The notes under the pieces are model-generated. The model worked only from the letters and a program-made list of their open reading frames with translations. It was not told the DNA's origin and searched no databases. Shown piece after piece: positions 1 to 8,337 of a DNA stretch of 64,000 bases. Location of the stretch: positions 3,493,501 through 3,557,500 of the forward strand of contig CP060499.1 in NCBI GenBank assembly GCA_024760525.1. Direction: 5' to 3'. Origin of the DNA: Nitrospira sp. Its GTDB lineage: Bacteria; Nitrospirota; Nitrospiria; Nitrospirales; Nitrospiraceae. The position numbers and the translations under genes were made by a program. How positions within the stretch are numbered: the stretch's first letter is position 1; every line of letters begins with the position of its first letter.

Positions 1-745
1 TACGACGAATTTCGTAGCGCAGGCGAACGCCGAATTCCAGATTGTTCAGCCCCGAACCGGTCGTAAATTCTTCGACCCGTTGGATAGCCAGGTTGGTTTG
101 GAAACGACCTTGCAGGATAAGCCGTTGCGTAAGCAGAAAATCTTTGGTGTAGGAAAGGCGGGCCGAAACGCCGCCGCTCTGATCGATGAATAAAGCCGAT
201 TCCAACTCATAGTTATACGGCACCAGGCCTTGAATGCCGATCACTCCCAGTCCACGCGCGACATTGCCGCCACGGAACGATTGTGTTTCCATTCGGCCGC
301 CGACTTGAATGTCGTAGTTTTTCCCGATGAAGTGTCCATAGAGCAGTTGGAAATCTACGTCGTAGTCCGCTTTGAATGCGGTATCCTGCTGTCCTTCACT
401 CTTGAACCAGAGACGGTGGTAATCCCCGCCGTACCAACCTTCGACATCCCAGCGGTAATCACTGTTACTTCCGTTTCCGCCGGTGCTCGGGCGATATTCG
501 AGGACGTCGACGAGGGTGAACAGTCGGCGTTCCCGATCGTTCACGGGGCTAGGCCAATCCTGTCGTAGTGCATAGATTGTCTGTGGCCGGCCTTGCTCCG
601 GCAGAGGCTCGACGATTGGAGGGTGGCCTGAGGCGGTAGCCCTGTCATCTTGTGCGGTTTCCCCCAAGGCGATTGTCACGCTAAGCGCTGCACCCAACGT
701 GCAGACCGCCAGCGTCACACAACAGTTCCGGAGAGGCAAATTCAC
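1..745 (-). CDS. copB: CopB-family outer-membrane copper resistance protein (C-terminus beyond window edge)
   Basis: Read on the minus strand from a GTG at 745, the frame stays open for 248 codons to the window edge, so the C-terminal end of the protein is missing. The N-terminus has a hydrophobic signal segment (residues about 8-27), then a Pro-rich linker, then a mature part with alternating aromatic and polar residues typical of a beta-barrel, including WDVEGWYGGDYHRLWFKSEG. Segments such as DVDFQLLYG, VGGRMET and GLVPYNYELE fit the CopB family of outer-membrane proteins that work with CopA-type oxidases in periplasmic copper resistance. It follows the multicopper oxidase gene with a 14-nt gap, in one operon. 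There is no upstream ATG in frame. The GTG start has only a weak ribosome site, so the exact start is uncertain. Confidence 0.8.
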   Translation of the reverse strand, partial: MNLPLRNCCVTLAVCTLGAALSVTIALGETAQDDRATASGHPPIVEPLPEQGRPQTIYALRQDWPSPVNDRERRLFTLVDVLEYRPSTGGNGSNSDYRWDVEGWYGGDYHRLWFKSEGQQDTAFKADYDVDFQLLYGHFIGKNYDIQVGGRMETQSFRGGNVARGLGVIGIQGLVPYNYELESALFIDQSGGVSARLSYTKDFLLTQRLILQGRFQTNLAIQRVEEFTTGSGLNNLEFGVRLRYEIRR

Positions 746-759
746 CGGCGCATTCCCGC

Positions 760-2580
760 TTATGATGTAGCGACCTCGACGATGCGAAACATACCCGCTT
801 CCATGTGCAGGAGGAGATGGCAGTGAAAGGCCCACGGCCCAGGGGCATCGGCGCTGATCAGGACGGACAGCCGTTCAGCTGGTTTGACGACCACCGTATG
901 CTTTCTTGGCAGATATGCGCCTGAACCATTTTCCAGGTGCATCCACATTCCGTGCATGTGGAGCGGATGCTCCATCATCGTGTCGTTGACAAACGTGAGC
1001 CGAAGGCGCTCGCCGGAGCGCACACGAATCGGCTCCGGCGCATCCGAAAACTTTTTGCCGTCGAACGACCACATGTAACGTTGCATATGGGCGGTAAGAT
1101 GGATCTCGATCTCCCGTTCCGGCGCTCGTTGATCTTGATAGGGAACGAGGCTTTTCAAGTCAGTGTAGAGCAATACACGCCTGGAGTTCTGATCCAACCC
1201 TCTGCCCGGTTCGTGCATACGATTGTGGGAATACTCCGCGACTGTTTGATTGCCGGTGCCATGATGGTCAGGACCGTGCTTGACCGGCGTAGTGCCAGGG
1301 ATAGGAGAACTGCGCGGGAAAATCATCTCCTCACTCGGCATCGTATGTCTTGCTTCTCCGTGCGTCTTGCCATGATCCGTTACGCTTTCATGGGACGGCG
1401 TGGTATTCGAGTCTTCCATGGTGTGGCCGGTGCCATGGTCCGTCATCCCCATATCTTCCATAGTTCGAAGCGGACGGGCCCGCCGCTCAGGAATCTCTCC
1501 CTCCATGCCGGTCCTGGGAGCGAGGGTTCCACGAGCGTACCCGCTCCGGTCCATGGTTTCGGCAAAGATTGTATATGCGCGATCCTCATTGGACTGGACG
1601 ATGACGTCATACGTTTCTGCGGGCCCAAAGCGAAACTCCTCGACTCTGACCGGCTGGACATTCTGGCCATCGGCCTGTACCACCGTCATGGTCAATCCAG
1701 GGATGCGCACATCATAAAACGTCATTGCGGCAGCATTGATGAAGCGCAACCGCACCCGCTCTCCCGGTCGAACAATTCCGGTCCAGTTACCGGCAGGCGG
1801 CAGACCGTTCATCAGGAACGTGAAGGCGGATCCCGTCACATCGGCAAAGTCGGTTGGATCCATCCGCATCTGGTCCCACATCAGATAGCTCTGCATGGCC
1901 GGCCACAGTCCCCAGCGCGCTGCGTCTGAGAGAAATTCCCGACCGTCACGTTTCTGGAAGTTGTAGTAGCCCGATAATTTCTTGAGGTTATTGAATATGA
2001 CTTCGGATGATTCAAAGCTCCACTCCGAGAGCATCACGACATGCTCCCGGTCATACTGAAACGGTTCCGGTTCGATGGGGTCTAGAATCAGCGGTGCGTA
2101 CATGCCTTGCAGCTCTTGGCCACCGGAGTGGCTGTGATACCAGTAGGTGCCGCTTTGTTTGACGGGAAACTGATAGGTGAAGGTCGTTCCTGATTCAATG
2201 CCGCCGAAGCTGACACCCGGCACTCCGTCCATGTGAGAGGGCAACAATAATCCATGCCAGTGAATCGAGGAAGTTTCCTTCAACTGATTCCTGACGCGCA
2301 GTGTCACCTCTTGCCCTTCTTTCAAACGGATGAGCGGACCAGGGATCGTCCCGTTGATCGTCATCGCCACGCCGGTCCTCCCCTCCAGCGTAACGACTGT
2401 CTCACTAATAGTGAGGTCGATGACGGATCCGCTCAGTATTGAGGCTTGTGCACCTCGCTGGGTCATACGGACGGGCGGGGCAGAAGCACACCCGGGGATC
2501 AACCGTAGCATTGCGACCGATAGCCCAAACTCCCCCAGACGCTTCAACAGGAAGCGTCTCGAAATCAGTTCATCACTCAT
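760..2580 (-). CDS. copA: CopA-type multicopper oxidase, Tat/lipoprotein signal
   Basis: This 606-residue protein is a three-cupredoxin-domain multicopper oxidase of the copper-resistance CopA type, which oxidises Cu(I) in the periplasm. Copper-ligand motifs are intact: HWH at 107-109, HSH at 149-151, HPLHMHG at 538-544, and HCH at 586-588 followed by His592 and Met597 for the type 1 site. The N-terminus has a twin-arginine stretch (SRRFLLKRLGEFG) followed by a hydrophobic segment ending LIPGC, so it may be a Tat-exported lipoprotein. A Met/His-rich insert before the last domain (MEDMGMTDHGTGHTMEDS and further HG, HH repeats) is typical of copper-tolerance oxidases and likely binds Cu(I). The ATG at 2580 was chosen over an in-frame GTG at 2601, which has no ribosome site. 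It lies between the copper ATPase and copB. Confidence 0.9.
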   Translation of the reverse strand: MSDELISRRFLLKRLGEFGLSVAMLRLIPGCASAPPVRMTQRGAQASILSGSVIDLTISETVVTLEGRTGVAMTINGTIPGPLIRLKEGQEVTLRVRNQLKETSSIHWHGLLLPSHMDGVPGVSFGGIESGTTFTYQFPVKQSGTYWYHSHSGGQELQGMYAPLILDPIEPEPFQYDREHVVMLSEWSFESSEVIFNNLKKLSGYYNFQKRDGREFLSDAARWGLWPAMQSYLMWDQMRMDPTDFADVTGSAFTFLMNGLPPAGNWTGIVRPGERVRLRFINAAAMTFYDVRIPGLTMTVVQADGQNVQPVRVEEFRFGPAETYDVIVQSNEDRAYTIFAETMDRSGYARGTLAPRTGMEGEIPERRARPLRTMEDMGMTDHGTGHTMEDSNTTPSHESVTDHGKTHGEARHTMPSEEMIFPRSSPIPGTTPVKHGPDHHGTGNQTVAEYSHNRMHEPGRGLDQNSRRVLLYTDLKSLVPYQDQRAPEREIEIHLTAHMQRYMWSFDGKKFSDAPEPIRVRSGERLRLTFVNDTMMEHPLHMHGMWMHLENGSGAYLPRKHTVVVKPAERLSVLISADAPGPWAFHCHLLLHMEAGMFRIVEVATS

Positions 2581-2617
2581 CGCCGCAATCCAGGAGAGCA
2601 CTGCACGTAGGATAATG

Positions 2618-5350
2618 CTATAAGGCCAGCTTACGCAGACGGAGCGCGTTCGCGATGACCGACACGGAACTGAACGTCATTGCGGCGCTGGCGATCATTG
2701 GGCTCAAGAGAACCCCAACGAACGGATAGAGTATGCCGGCGGCTACGGGAACACCGAGCATATTGTAGATGAACGCAAAGAAGAGATTTTGCCGGATGTT
2801 CTTCATCGTCCCGCGGCTCAACCGCCGCGCGCGTGCGATGGCTCGGAGATCTCCCTTGACCAGCGTCACCCCCGCGCTTTCCATTGCAACGTCAGCTCCC
2901 GTCCCCATGGCGATGCCGACCTGCGCCTGTGCCAAGGCCGGCGCATCGTTGATCCCGTCGCCTGCCATGGCCACGACGTGACCTTCTGATTGGAGCCGCT
3001 TGATGACCGCCGCCTTTTGCTCGGGCAAGACTTCGGCCTGCACCTCGTCGATCTGGAGCCGACGCGCCACCGCCTCGGCGGTTGTTCGGTTGTCGCCGGT
3101 CAGCATCACGAGCCGCAGCCCTTCGCGATGCAACAAAGCGATCGCCTCCGGTGTGGATGACTTGACTGGATCAGCCACGCCCAACAACCCGGCCGGTTTC
3201 CCGTCGATTGCGGCGAACATCACCGTCTGGCCCTCCCGCCTGAGCGGTTCAGCCTGGGCCAATAGCGACTCAGTCTCAACGTTCAATTCGTTGAGAAACG
3301 GCACCGTGCCCACGGCGACCCTATGATCCTCTACCGTACCCCTAACTCCTTTTCCGGTAACTGAACGAAAATCCTGCGCCTTGGCCGGAACAACACCCTT
3401 CTCCCGAGCACCGGACACGATGGCTGCCGCCAAGGGGTGCTCACTGCTCTGCTCCAAACCGGCCGCGAGCCGAAGAAGATCGGCCTCAGTGAAGCCAGGC
3501 GCCGGAGTAACGGTCAATAAGCGCGGTTTGCCTTCCGTCAACGTGCCGGTCTTATCCACGACCAGCACGTCCACCTTCGCCAAGGTTTCCAGTGCCTCGG
3601 CGTTACGGATCAGCACACCGGCCGTTGCGCCGCGGCCTGTTCCCACCATGATCGACATGGGCGTCGCGAGTCCCAAGGCACAGGGGCAGGCGATGATCAA
3701 GACCGCGACCGCGTTGAGCAGGGCATACGCCATCCGCGGTTCTGGACCATAGATGGCCCAGATGACAAACGTGATAGCGGCGACCAAAATCACAATCGGC
3801 ACGAAATACGCCGCCACGACATCGGCCAACCGTTGAATCGGAGCCCGCGTGCGCTGCGCCTCGCTGACCATACGGACGATTTGCGACAGCAGTGTCTCCC
3901 GACCGATTCGCTCTGCGCGCATCACGAAGCTGCCCGTTCCATTGACCGTCGCCCCGACGACTTTGTGGCCGGGCTGCTTCTCCACGGGAAGCGACTCGCC
4001 GGTGACCATGGATTCGTCGACGGCGCTGGTCCCTTCTATGACCACGCCATCCACGGGAATTTTTTCACCCGGCCGGACTCGTAACCGATCACCGATCTGC
4101 ACGTGCTCCAAGGGAATATCGTCTTCACGGCTATCGGAGCGAACTACTCGAGCCGTTTTCGGCGCAAGCCCCAACAGCGCCTTGAGCGCACTGCTGGTCC
4201 GGCTGCGGGCGCGTAGCTCCAACACCTGCCCCAATAGAACCAGGGCTATGATGGCGACCGCCGGCTCGAAATAGACGGCAAGCTCACCACCATGGACGCG
4301 GAATGAGTCGGGGAACAGTCCAGGCACCAGCGTGGCGGCAACGCTGTACACATAGGCGGCGCCGGTGCCGAGACCGATCAGCGTAAACATGTTGAGATGG
4401 CGATTGACGATCGAGGCCCATGCGCGCTCGAACAACGGCCAACCGGTCCAGAGCACAACCGGAGTGGCCAGCACGAACTGGAACCAGACCAAGGCCCTAC
4501 TCGAAGCAAGTTGCTGCAACAGATGGCCCGGCAACATGTCGGAAATCATCAGCGCGAGAATGGGTGAGCCCAGGATCACGCTCTGCCAAAACCGGCGGGT
4601 CATGTCGACCAGCTCAGGATTCACTTCCTCTGCGACTACCGTGCGCGGCTCCAGCGCCATCCCGCAGATCGGACAGCTGCCGGGCTCGGCTTGCACAATC
4701 TCCGGATGCATTGGGCACGTGTATTCAGTTCGAGTCGACTCCGCGGTCACGTCGGCCGGCTCCAGGGCCATCCCGCAGATGGGACAGGCACCTGGCTTGG
4801 TTTCCAAAACCTCGGGGTCCATTGGACAGACGTACTTGACGCCGGCCTGGGCCTTAATGGGCACCGGCTTGGAAATTCGCTGTTCGGGCGGAGTCAGATA
4901 ATACTCGGGATCTGTGCGGAACTTCTCGAGACACCTCGAGGCGCAGAAGTAGTACTTCTTGCCGTGATACTCATACGAACCTGCCGCCGTAGACGGCTGA
5001 ACCGTCATCCCACACACGGGATCGATTTCACCCTGCGGAGCCTGACTCATCATGGGAAGCGATTTCCGCGGAGTAGGCATCGTGATCAGATTCAGCGGTT
5101 TTTTGCTGAGCGCTGCTTCGGGATCTGCACGGAATCGTTCCAAGCAAGACACGGCACAGAAATAATAGGTCGTCCCCTTATACTCATAGCGGCCCGCGGC
5201 TGTGGCCGGATCGACCCTCATGCCGCAGATCGGATCGATCTCAACCGTCGCGCGATCGTGCCCAGGCGCATGGGGTCTTAAGATATGCTCGCTCATGCGA
5301 TTACCGTCTGCATGCGTGGTTCCACAACAGCCGCTCGATGGTCCAATCAT
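2618..5350 (-). CDS. copA: Copper-exporting P1B-type ATPase with two YHS and two heavy-metal-binding domains
   Basis: This 910-residue pump moves Cu(I) out of the cytoplasm using ATP. In order it has a Cys/His-rich tip (GCCGTTH), two YHS domains (about 37-82 and 107-152, each with CGM...YYFCA..C), two short heavy-metal-binding domains (about 173-200 and 209-236, each CPM.PE...CPICGMALEP), then the P-type core. Core motifs are VTGES, the transmembrane CPC at 555-557, the phosphorylated DKTGTLT near 598, SSEHPLA and GDGINDAPALA. No classic CxxC HMA domain is visible at the N-terminus. The start at 5350 is set by a strong AAAGGAG eight bases upstream. A further in-frame ATG at 5368 lies before that site and is unlikely. 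It is downstream of the CorE-like sigma gene (162-nt gap) and 37 nt upstream of the oxidase gene. Confidence 0.93.
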   Translation of the reverse strand: MIGPSSGCCGTTHADGNRMSEHILRPHAPGHDRATVEIDPICGMRVDPATAAGRYEYKGTTYYFCAVSCLERFRADPEAALSKKPLNLITMPTPRKSLPMMSQAPQGEIDPVCGMTVQPSTAAGSYEYHGKKYYFCASRCLEKFRTDPEYYLTPPEQRISKPVPIKAQAGVKYVCPMDPEVLETKPGACPICGMALEPADVTAESTRTEYTCPMHPEIVQAEPGSCPICGMALEPRTVVAEEVNPELVDMTRRFWQSVILGSPILALMISDMLPGHLLQQLASSRALVWFQFVLATPVVLWTGWPLFERAWASIVNRHLNMFTLIGLGTGAAYVYSVAATLVPGLFPDSFRVHGGELAVYFEPAVAIIALVLLGQVLELRARSRTSSALKALLGLAPKTARVVRSDSREDDIPLEHVQIGDRLRVRPGEKIPVDGVVIEGTSAVDESMVTGESLPVEKQPGHKVVGATVNGTGSFVMRAERIGRETLLSQIVRMVSEAQRTRAPIQRLADVVAAYFVPIVILVAAITFVIWAIYGPEPRMAYALLNAVAVLIIACPCALGLATPMSIMVGTGRGATAGVLIRNAEALETLAKVDVLVVDKTGTLTEGKPRLLTVTPAPGFTEADLLRLAAGLEQSSEHPLAAAIVSGAREKGVVPAKAQDFRSVTGKGVRGTVEDHRVAVGTVPFLNELNVETESLLAQAEPLRREGQTVMFAAIDGKPAGLLGVADPVKSSTPEAIALLHREGLRLVMLTGDNRTTAEAVARRLQIDEVQAEVLPEQKAAVIKRLQSEGHVVAMAGDGINDAPALAQAQVGIAMGTGADVAMESAGVTLVKGDLRAIARARRLSRGTMKNIRQNLFFAFIYNMLGVPVAAGILYPFVGVLLSPMIASAAMTFSSVSVIANALRLRKLAL

Positions 5351-5512
5351 GTGTCCGACTCCTTTCATCTTATCCGGTATGGTCCCGTAATGTCCCGTTC
5401 AGAATGATAGACGGAAGCGGCAGCGAAATATTACAGAGCGACTGACGGGCAGGAAGAACGTATCGAAAAAGCTTGGGAAATCAGATGAAAGATAGGCAAA
5501 CAGACCAGATGA

Positions 5513-6070
5513 TTATCCGCACGTGCAGTTGAGACAACCATGTCTGCTACAGATGCCGCAAGCGTCCTCGAGAGACGTACGCAGCGCTTGGCGTGCTCTG
5601 TGCAAACGAACCGTGAGATTGTTCCGTGATATTTTTAACTCCTTTGCGACACGTGCCGGCGATTCGCCATCGAGATCGATGCGTTCGATCAGCTCTGCGT
5701 AGTTCCCACGAAGACTCGAAAGGAGACCGTGAAGACAGGCACAAGCGGTTGCCTTGACTTCATCCGGTGGCGGCTCCTGATGAGTGCCCAGAACGATCGA
5801 TTCCTGCTGTAGGGCCTGGTTACGACGAACCTCAGCTCCCTGGGCACGATAATAGTCGATGATGGTATGGCGAAGGATGCGGTAGAACCAGGCCAGCGCA
5901 CTGTCCTCGTTGTGCAATGAGCGGGAATGCTCGACGGCTCGGATGAGGCTTTGCTGGAGGATATCGTCCGCGATACCTTGATCGCCGACTCGCCGCCGGA
6001 CAAACTGCTTGAAAGCCGACTCGTGCTCAAGCAGTCGTTCAATGACTCCGCTCTTTCTTGCCTCATCCAT
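5513..6070 (-). CDS. CorE-like ECF sigma factor with Cys-rich C-terminal tail (probable copper-responsive)
   Basis: This 185-residue protein has sigma-70 region 2 (about 16-80, with QFVRRRVGD and DIIQQSLIRA-like helices) and region 4 (about 112-168, ending in the HTH VAKELKISRNNLTVRLHRAR). Unlike ordinary ECF factors it has a CxC motif in the linker (Cys110, Cys112) and a five-cysteine tail (Cys171, 174, 179, 182, 184). As I recall, this pairing of a linker CxC and a Cys-rich tail defines the CorE group described in Myxococcus. Those sigma factors sense copper directly and need no anti-sigma factor. No anti-sigma gene is seen here. It sits 24 nt after the DsbA-like gene and just upstream of the copper pump, so copper control of the block is a reasonable inference. 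The ATG at 6070 is preferred over a GTG three codons upstream. Confidence 0.85.
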   Translation of the reverse strand: MDEARKSGVIERLLEHESAFKQFVRRRVGDQGIADDILQQSLIRAVEHSRSLHNEDSALAWFYRILRHTIIDYYRAQGAEVRRNQALQQESIVLGTHQEPPPDEVKATACACLHGLLSSLRGNYAELIERIDLDGESPARVAKELKISRNNLTVRLHRARQALRTSLEDACGICSRHGCLNCTCG

Positions 6071-6094
6071 CACAATCACAATATCATCACCACA

Positions 6095-6751
6095 TCACTT
6101 CTTCGAGTCCGCTTCGAGAATGCTGCGGATGATGGTGACGACATTCTCGGGAACCATGTTGGCGCCATCAACTTTGATATTCCCATCCAGCAGGAGCGAC
6201 GGCGTAGACGACACCTTGATCCGTTCGCCCCATCGGCGCCCATCCTCGAACAGCTTGGCCGGCTTTCCGCTTTCCATCCCGGCTTCGAATGTATCGATGT
6301 CGAGGCCGACCTCTTTGATCAGCAGTGAACGAATTGAACGATCCAGAACACCATCAAGCTTGTCCTTGTGAATAGTGCGAAACAGAACGGCCTTCATGCG
6401 GTCTCCCTTGCCCATCAGCTTCGCCTGCTCGTACATGTCAAAGGCGGTGGGGAGTTTGCCTGGAATGACGGGAAATCCGACCATGGTAAGCTCGACCTTG
6501 TTCCCGAATTCTTTGAGAAGCAAAGGCACCCCGGTTTCCTCGAAGTGATGGCAATGCGGGCAGTAGAAGTCGGCAAACTCGACCACCTTCACTTTACCCG
6601 GCTGATGGGTCGAGGGTTCGTCGTTGAGTACTTCGAACTTGCCCTTCAGCTCCGGCTTGGCGGCTTGCGCACCGAACGGGACAGCGAACAGCCCGATCGC
6701 TCCCACCATCACACATGCAAGCGTCCACATCGACGTGATACGACCGTTCAT
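6095..6751 (-). CDS. Exported DsbA-like thiol oxidoreductase
   Basis: This 218-residue protein has a signal peptide (hydrophobic core about 9-28, probable cleavage after AQA30) and a thioredoxin-fold DsbA domain. The active site is CPHC at 64-67, the classic DsbA dipeptide. The cis-Pro loop is SSTPSLL near residues 189-195. It should form or shuffle disulfides in periplasmic proteins. The start is set by AAAGGAG six bases before the ATG. It is the first gene of the minus-strand copper block, and cysteine-rich or copper-stressed envelope proteins are plausible clients. The product has the length of a secreted DsbA rather than a membrane-anchored variant. Confidence 0.85.
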   Translation of the reverse strand: MNGRITSMWTLACVMVGAIGLFAVPFGAQAAKPELKGKFEVLNDEPSTHQPGKVKVVEFADFYCPHCHHFEETGVPLLLKEFGNKVELTMVGFPVIPGKLPTAFDMYEQAKLMGKGDRMKAVLFRTIHKDKLDGVLDRSIRSLLIKEVGLDIDTFEAGMESGKPAKLFEDGRRWGERIKVSSTPSLLLDGNIKVDGANMVPENVVTIIRSILEADSKK

Positions 6752-6786
6752 CTCATACTCCTTTCACAGGTAAGCGTCCGGCGTTC

Positions 6787-6792
6787 ATTATA
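6787..6792 (-). promoter_or_regulatory. Candidate -10 box for the copper block
   Basis: On the minus strand a perfect TATAAT lies about 36 nt upstream of the DsbA-like start codon. No good -35 hexamer is visible at the usual distance. It lies back to back with the plus-strand promoter of the Slp gene, so the 80-nt gap would serve two divergent units. Confidence 0.4.
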
Positions 6793-6797
6793 GCGGA

Positions 6798-6826
6798 TGG
6801 AGCCTATACTTGCGCTTTGTTATAAT
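6798..6826 (+). promoter_or_regulatory. Extended -10 promoter of the Slp lipoprotein gene, probably leaderless
   Basis: A perfect extended -10 element, TGTTATAAT, occupies 6818-6826. A weak -35 match (TGGAGC, 6798-6803) lies 17 bases before the hexamer. Transcription should begin about 7 nt past the box, which is the ATG at 6833. No Shine-Dalgarno sequence precedes that ATG, which fits a leaderless message. Confidence 0.55.
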
Positions 6827-6832
6827 TGCGGC

Positions 6833-7384
6833 ATGAGAAGGTCAAGATATGTGTGTGCCGCCTTCGCATTTGCAATCCTTTCCGGCTGTGCCTTGACCGG
6901 TGATCAGGGAGATACTCTACCCTCAGGAACGCCTCGGATCAGTTACGCCCAGGTTAAATCGACTCCGGAATCGTATGATGGACAACCTGTGACATTCGGG
7001 GGAAAAGTGTTGGCTGCGAGGAGGCTGAAGGAGGGGACTAGAATCGAGATCCTGCAATTGCCGCTGACTGCTTCCCTCCAACCGACGATGGATCTCAGCA
7101 AGTCCGAAGGCCGTTTTGTCGCCATGCAGAAGGACTTTTTGGACCCTGCGACGGTGCCACCCGGCACGTTTCTCACCGTTACAGGAGAAATGGCCGGCTC
7201 CGTCACCTTACCGCTCGACGAAATGCAATACAGTTACCCTGTCATACGGATCAATAATCTGCGTGTCTGGAGCGAAAACGAGGATGAAGCGCCTCGAATG
7301 CGCCCCCATCCCTATATGGGCTACCGCCCTTATTGGGGACCCTATTGGTCCCCCTACTGGAGTCCCTGGCCTTACTATTGGTAA
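6833..7384 (+). CDS. Slp-family outer-membrane lipoprotein
   Basis: This 183-residue protein starts with MRRSRYVCAAFAFAILSGCA, a lipoprotein signal whose lipobox LSGC makes the Cys near residue 19 the mature N-terminus. The body, with ISYAQVKSTPESYDGQPVTF, GGKVLAARR, EGRFVAMQKDFLDPA and GTFLTVTGEMAG, matches the Slp family of starvation-inducible outer-membrane lipoproteins, whose biochemical role is poorly defined. The C-terminus is a short aromatic, proline-rich tail with repeated PYWGPYW/SPYW units ending PWPYYW, likely a surface or periplasmic extension. A start 12 codons upstream would put extra residues before the signal peptide and is rejected. The gene is transcribed divergently from the copper block. 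Confidence 0.82.
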   Translation: MRRSRYVCAAFAFAILSGCALTGDQGDTLPSGTPRISYAQVKSTPESYDGQPVTFGGKVLAARRLKEGTRIEILQLPLTASLQPTMDLSKSEGRFVAMQKDFLDPATVPPGTFLTVTGEMAGSVTLPLDEMQYSYPVIRINNLRVWSENEDEAPRMRPHPYMGYRPYWGPYWSPYWSPWPYYW

Positions 7385-7480
7385 GACCGTCTGCATCCTT
7401 GGTCGAGTCTTCTCCCACCTCTCTTAACGCTCGACATTTTCCTTCCTGTAGCTATTGAGCACGAACAGCACTCAACTAGA

Positions 7481-7510
7481 TTGCACTTGGTACGCTAGAT
7501 TGTATACAAT
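7481..7510 (+). promoter_or_regulatory. Promoter and GntR operator upstream of the regulator gene
   Basis: TTGCAC (7481-7486) and TACAAT (7505-7510) make a plausible -35/-10 pair with 18-bp spacing. The -10 is buried in a perfect 12-bp palindrome ATTGTATACAAT at 7499-7510. The same palindrome recurs upstream of fdrA at 9389-9400. FCD-type GntR regulators bind short palindromes of this TTGT-ACAA kind, so this is probably the autoregulatory operator. Confidence 0.7.
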
Positions 7511-7583
7511 TCTGGAGTCTTGTCTCCCGGAAGCGGTACCTCTGAACACCGACGTGCTTCTTGATCGATTGGATACAGAAACC

Positions 7584-8297
7584 ATGGGAACATCAAACAG
7601 TCGGATGAGAGAACAAGAACGCTCCAACCTTAGCGCATCGATCGTGGCCGCACTCAAGGAACAAATCATCCATTGGCACTACCCTCCGGAACATCGATTG
7701 ACCGAAGCCGAACTCTGCAAGGAGTTCGGCGTGAGCCGAAGTCCGGTGCGTGAAGCGCTCCGCATGCTGGCGTCCGAAGGATTTGTCAGAAAATTGCCGA
7801 ATCGGGCCTACGTCGTCCGACAGTACAGTCTCGGTGAGATCGAGGAGCTCTACGAGCTTCGCTTAGCGTTGGAGCTCTATACCGTCGAACGCTTAGCGAC
7901 AAAGGGTCCTCTCCACAGAAACGATCAAGAGGATATCAATAAACTCAAGAACACATGGACCGAGTTGTTGAACGGATCCGCCAAGAAGGCCGATGAACTC
8001 GCCAGACTGGACACGCTGTTTCACGAGACACTCGCCCATGCCTTGGGAAACAAGCCTCTCTTGCAGCACCTCCGCACCATCAATGAGCGGTTGATGCTGT
8101 TTCGGATGATCGACTTCGACAAGTCGGACCGAGCGCAAAGCACATGCCGTCAGCATCTCAGAATTCTGAAATGCATCGTATCCAAGGATGCTCAAGGAGC
8201 ACGGGCGGCGATGCAACGCAACATCGAGGAAGGACGGAACAACGTTCACACCGCGATTAAGGACGCGTTGGCCAAAGCGTACTCGTTGAGAACGTAA
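7584..8297 (+). CDS. GntR-family (FCD-type) transcriptional regulator of the ureide/carbamoyl cluster
   Basis: This 237-residue protein has an N-terminal winged helix (about 16-80, with RLTEAELCKEFGVSRSPVRE and LRMLASEGFVRK) and a C-terminal all-helical FCD ligand domain. The FCD domain shows the usual acidic and histidine positions, such as LDTLFHETLAHALG and CRQHLRIL, which often bind a metal and a small acid. It heads the cluster of carbamoyl and ureide genes. The frame remains open upstream to a TTG at 7455, but the operator at 7499-7510 lies inside that stretch. The ATG at 7584 fits the domain boundary, so the shorter form is preferred. It probably represses its own gene and the fdrA unit until a pathway intermediate binds. 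Confidence 0.85.
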   Translation: MGTSNSRMREQERSNLSASIVAALKEQIIHWHYPPEHRLTEAELCKEFGVSRSPVREALRMLASEGFVRKLPNRAYVVRQYSLGEIEELYELRLALELYTVERLATKGPLHRNDQEDINKLKNTWTELLNGSAKKADELARLDTLFHETLAHALGNKPLLQHLRTINERLMLFRMIDFDKSDRAQSTCRQHLRILKCIVSKDAQGARAAMQRNIEEGRNNVHTAIKDALAKAYSLRT

Positions 8298-8337
8298 CGA
8301 AGGTTTTCTCATCTCGCCGGGCAATGGAGTGCCACGC

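Noticed and set aside
230..568. A plus-strand open frame near the left edge
   Set aside because: It is antisense to the CopB reading frame, which has a signal peptide and barrel-like sequence continuing to the window edge.
937..1929. A 330-codon open frame on the plus strand
   Set aside because: It lies antisense to the multicopper oxidase, whose copper motifs are intact. The translated sequence has no domain-like features and no ribosome site.
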